Of a DNA stretch of 64,000 nt, positions 63,469-64,000 are shown one piece after another (the stretch's first letter is position 1; the number at the start of each line of letters is the position of its first letter). The notes below the pieces were generated by a model. It worked only from the letters and a program-made list of their open reading frames with translations. It did not search any database and was not told where the DNA came from. A program made the translations under genes and the position numbers. The DNA is from Gammaproteobacteria bacterium. GTDB lineage: Bacteria; Pseudomonadota; Gammaproteobacteria; Xanthomonadales; Xanthomonadaceae. The stretch lies in the NCBI GenBank assembly GCA_025352045.1, contig JANXUD010000072.1, positions 1 through 64,000 of the forward strand, written 5' to 3'.

Positions 63469-63927
63469 ATGAACGCACGTGTCGTCGCCACCCTGTCCAC
63501 CACCCTGGTCCTGTTCGCGGCCGGCGCTGCCGCTGCCGCCCCGCTCGTTGCTGCCGCCGGTTCCGACCAATCGACGGCACCCCGCTCCGCCTACCTGCGC
63601 GGTTCCCAATGCCTGGATCCGGCGTTCGCGCGCGGCTGGGTCTACCTCGACGACCGCCACATCCTGGTCGACGCGGGCCGCAACCGCTACCGGATCGAGT
63701 TCAGTTCCTACTGCCGGGACATCGCCTTCACGCCGGTCATCGGCTTCCGCGGCGAGCCGGTCGGCGGCCGGGTCTGCGGCGGCCCCTTCGATTCGGTGTT
63801 GACGCGGGACATGCCCTGCCATATCCAGCGCATGGACCTGATCAGCCGCGAGGAATACAAGGCCATGGAAACGCAGCGGGCCCGCGATCGCGCCGAGCGC
63901 AAGATGAAGCGCCGCGTCAGTTCCTGA
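63469..63927 (+). CDS. Small exported Cys-containing protein, DUF6491-like
   Basis: 152 residues. Signal peptide 1-24 (Ala-rich). Mature domain with four Cys (48, 82, 103, 117) and RGSQCLDPAFARGWVYLDDRHILVDAGRNRY-type strands, then a basic helical tail (about 125-152). The overall layout recalls DUF6491 proteins of this bacterial group; the name is from memory and tentative. GGGAGA ribosome site before ATG 63469. The stop codon TGA is part of the dispersed repeat that begins at 63920. Confidence 0.75.
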   Translation: MNARVVATLSTTLVLFAAGAAAAAPLVAAAGSDQSTAPRSAYLRGSQCLDPAFARGWVYLDDRHILVDAGRNRYRIEFSSYCRDIAFTPVIGFRGEPVGGRVCGGPFDSVLTRDMPCHIQRMDLISREEYKAMETQRARDRAERKMKRRVSS

Positions 63928-63984
63928 ACGGGGCCGGTTCTTTCACACAGCGAATGGGCGCGAAAAGCGGGCCGGTTGTTTCAC
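63920..63984 (+). repeat. Second locus of the GGGGCCGGTTCTTTCAC repeat
   Basis: 63920-63948 is identical over 29 bases to 47479-47507. A degenerate second copy of the core follows 38 bases later (63969-63984, GGGCCGGTT-x-TTTCAC with one mismatch). The TGA inside the first unit (63925-63927) is the stop codon of the preceding gene. Sequence runs to the window edge, so further units may follow. Confidence 0.85.
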
Positions 63985-64000
63985 GCGCCCGCCTCGGCAT

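Overview
The window is a contiguous piece of a high-GC, gene-dense bacterial chromosome. Gene content points to a gammaproteobacterium of the Xanthomonadaceae/Lysobacteraceae group: a smc-zipA-ligA block, gyrA next to mtnA, a CreBC-CreD two-component locus, a stand-alone PilH-type regulator, multi-PDZ HtrA, DUF3011 proteins, and Gln at GyrA position 83. This placement is by eye and no species is claimed. About 53 protein genes are supported. No rRNA, tRNA, CRISPR array, IS element or prophage was seen, and no stretch longer than about 200 bases lacks a gene.

Layout. 1-2.3 kb: end of an ABC exporter (ATPase, permease), a strong terminator and a lipoprotein. 2.4-7.4 kb: fumC (-), then purB, ribosomal oxygenase roxA and a two-domain GNAT protein (+). 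7.6-15.5 kb: sucA-sucB-lpd (2-oxoglutarate dehydrogenase complex), a SAM methyltransferase, a YhdH-type reductase and a PilH-like regulator. 15.6-21.2 kb: a protein-quality/stress cluster with a CbpA-type DnaJ protein, Hsp20 behind a sigma-32-like promoter, a Prx5-type peroxiredoxin, a glycine-zipper protein, and a multi-PDZ HtrA protease coupled to a catalytically dead homologue. 21.3-29 kb: gyrA, mtnA, an unknown basic-tailed protein, a tandem DUF3011 secreted protein, a diguanylate cyclase and epmA. 29-36.2 kb: ligA, zipA, smc, an AhpD-like protein and grxC, all on the minus strand.

36.3-43.8 kb: a BepA-like M48 metalloprotease, then the phosphate/polyphosphate block phoB-phoR-ppk1-ppx. 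A Pho-box-like direct repeat lies upstream of phoB, and ppk1 is broken by a frameshift. 43.8-49.7 kb (-): creB-creC-creD, a sensor-like small membrane protein and a phospholipase-D-family lipoprotein. 49.7-58.5 kb: rlmJ, a dicarboxylate symporter, a TPR-PAS-GGDEF protein coupled to a CDF metal transporter, and mfd. 58.6-64 kb: a lipoprotein, two pirins, an alpha/beta hydrolase coupled to a small exported protein, a PmtA-like methyltransferase, and a small exported Cys protein.

Most of the window is ordinary housekeeping chromosome. The parts worth a second look are: the ppk1 frameshift inside the Pho block; the HtrA/pseudoprotease pair; a dispersed palindromic repeat whose internal TGA serves as the stop codon of two unrelated genes; several apparently leaderless promoters; and a creD-linked sensor-like protein with a PLD lipoprotein. 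I did not see a convincing wholly novel multi-gene defence or biosynthetic system.
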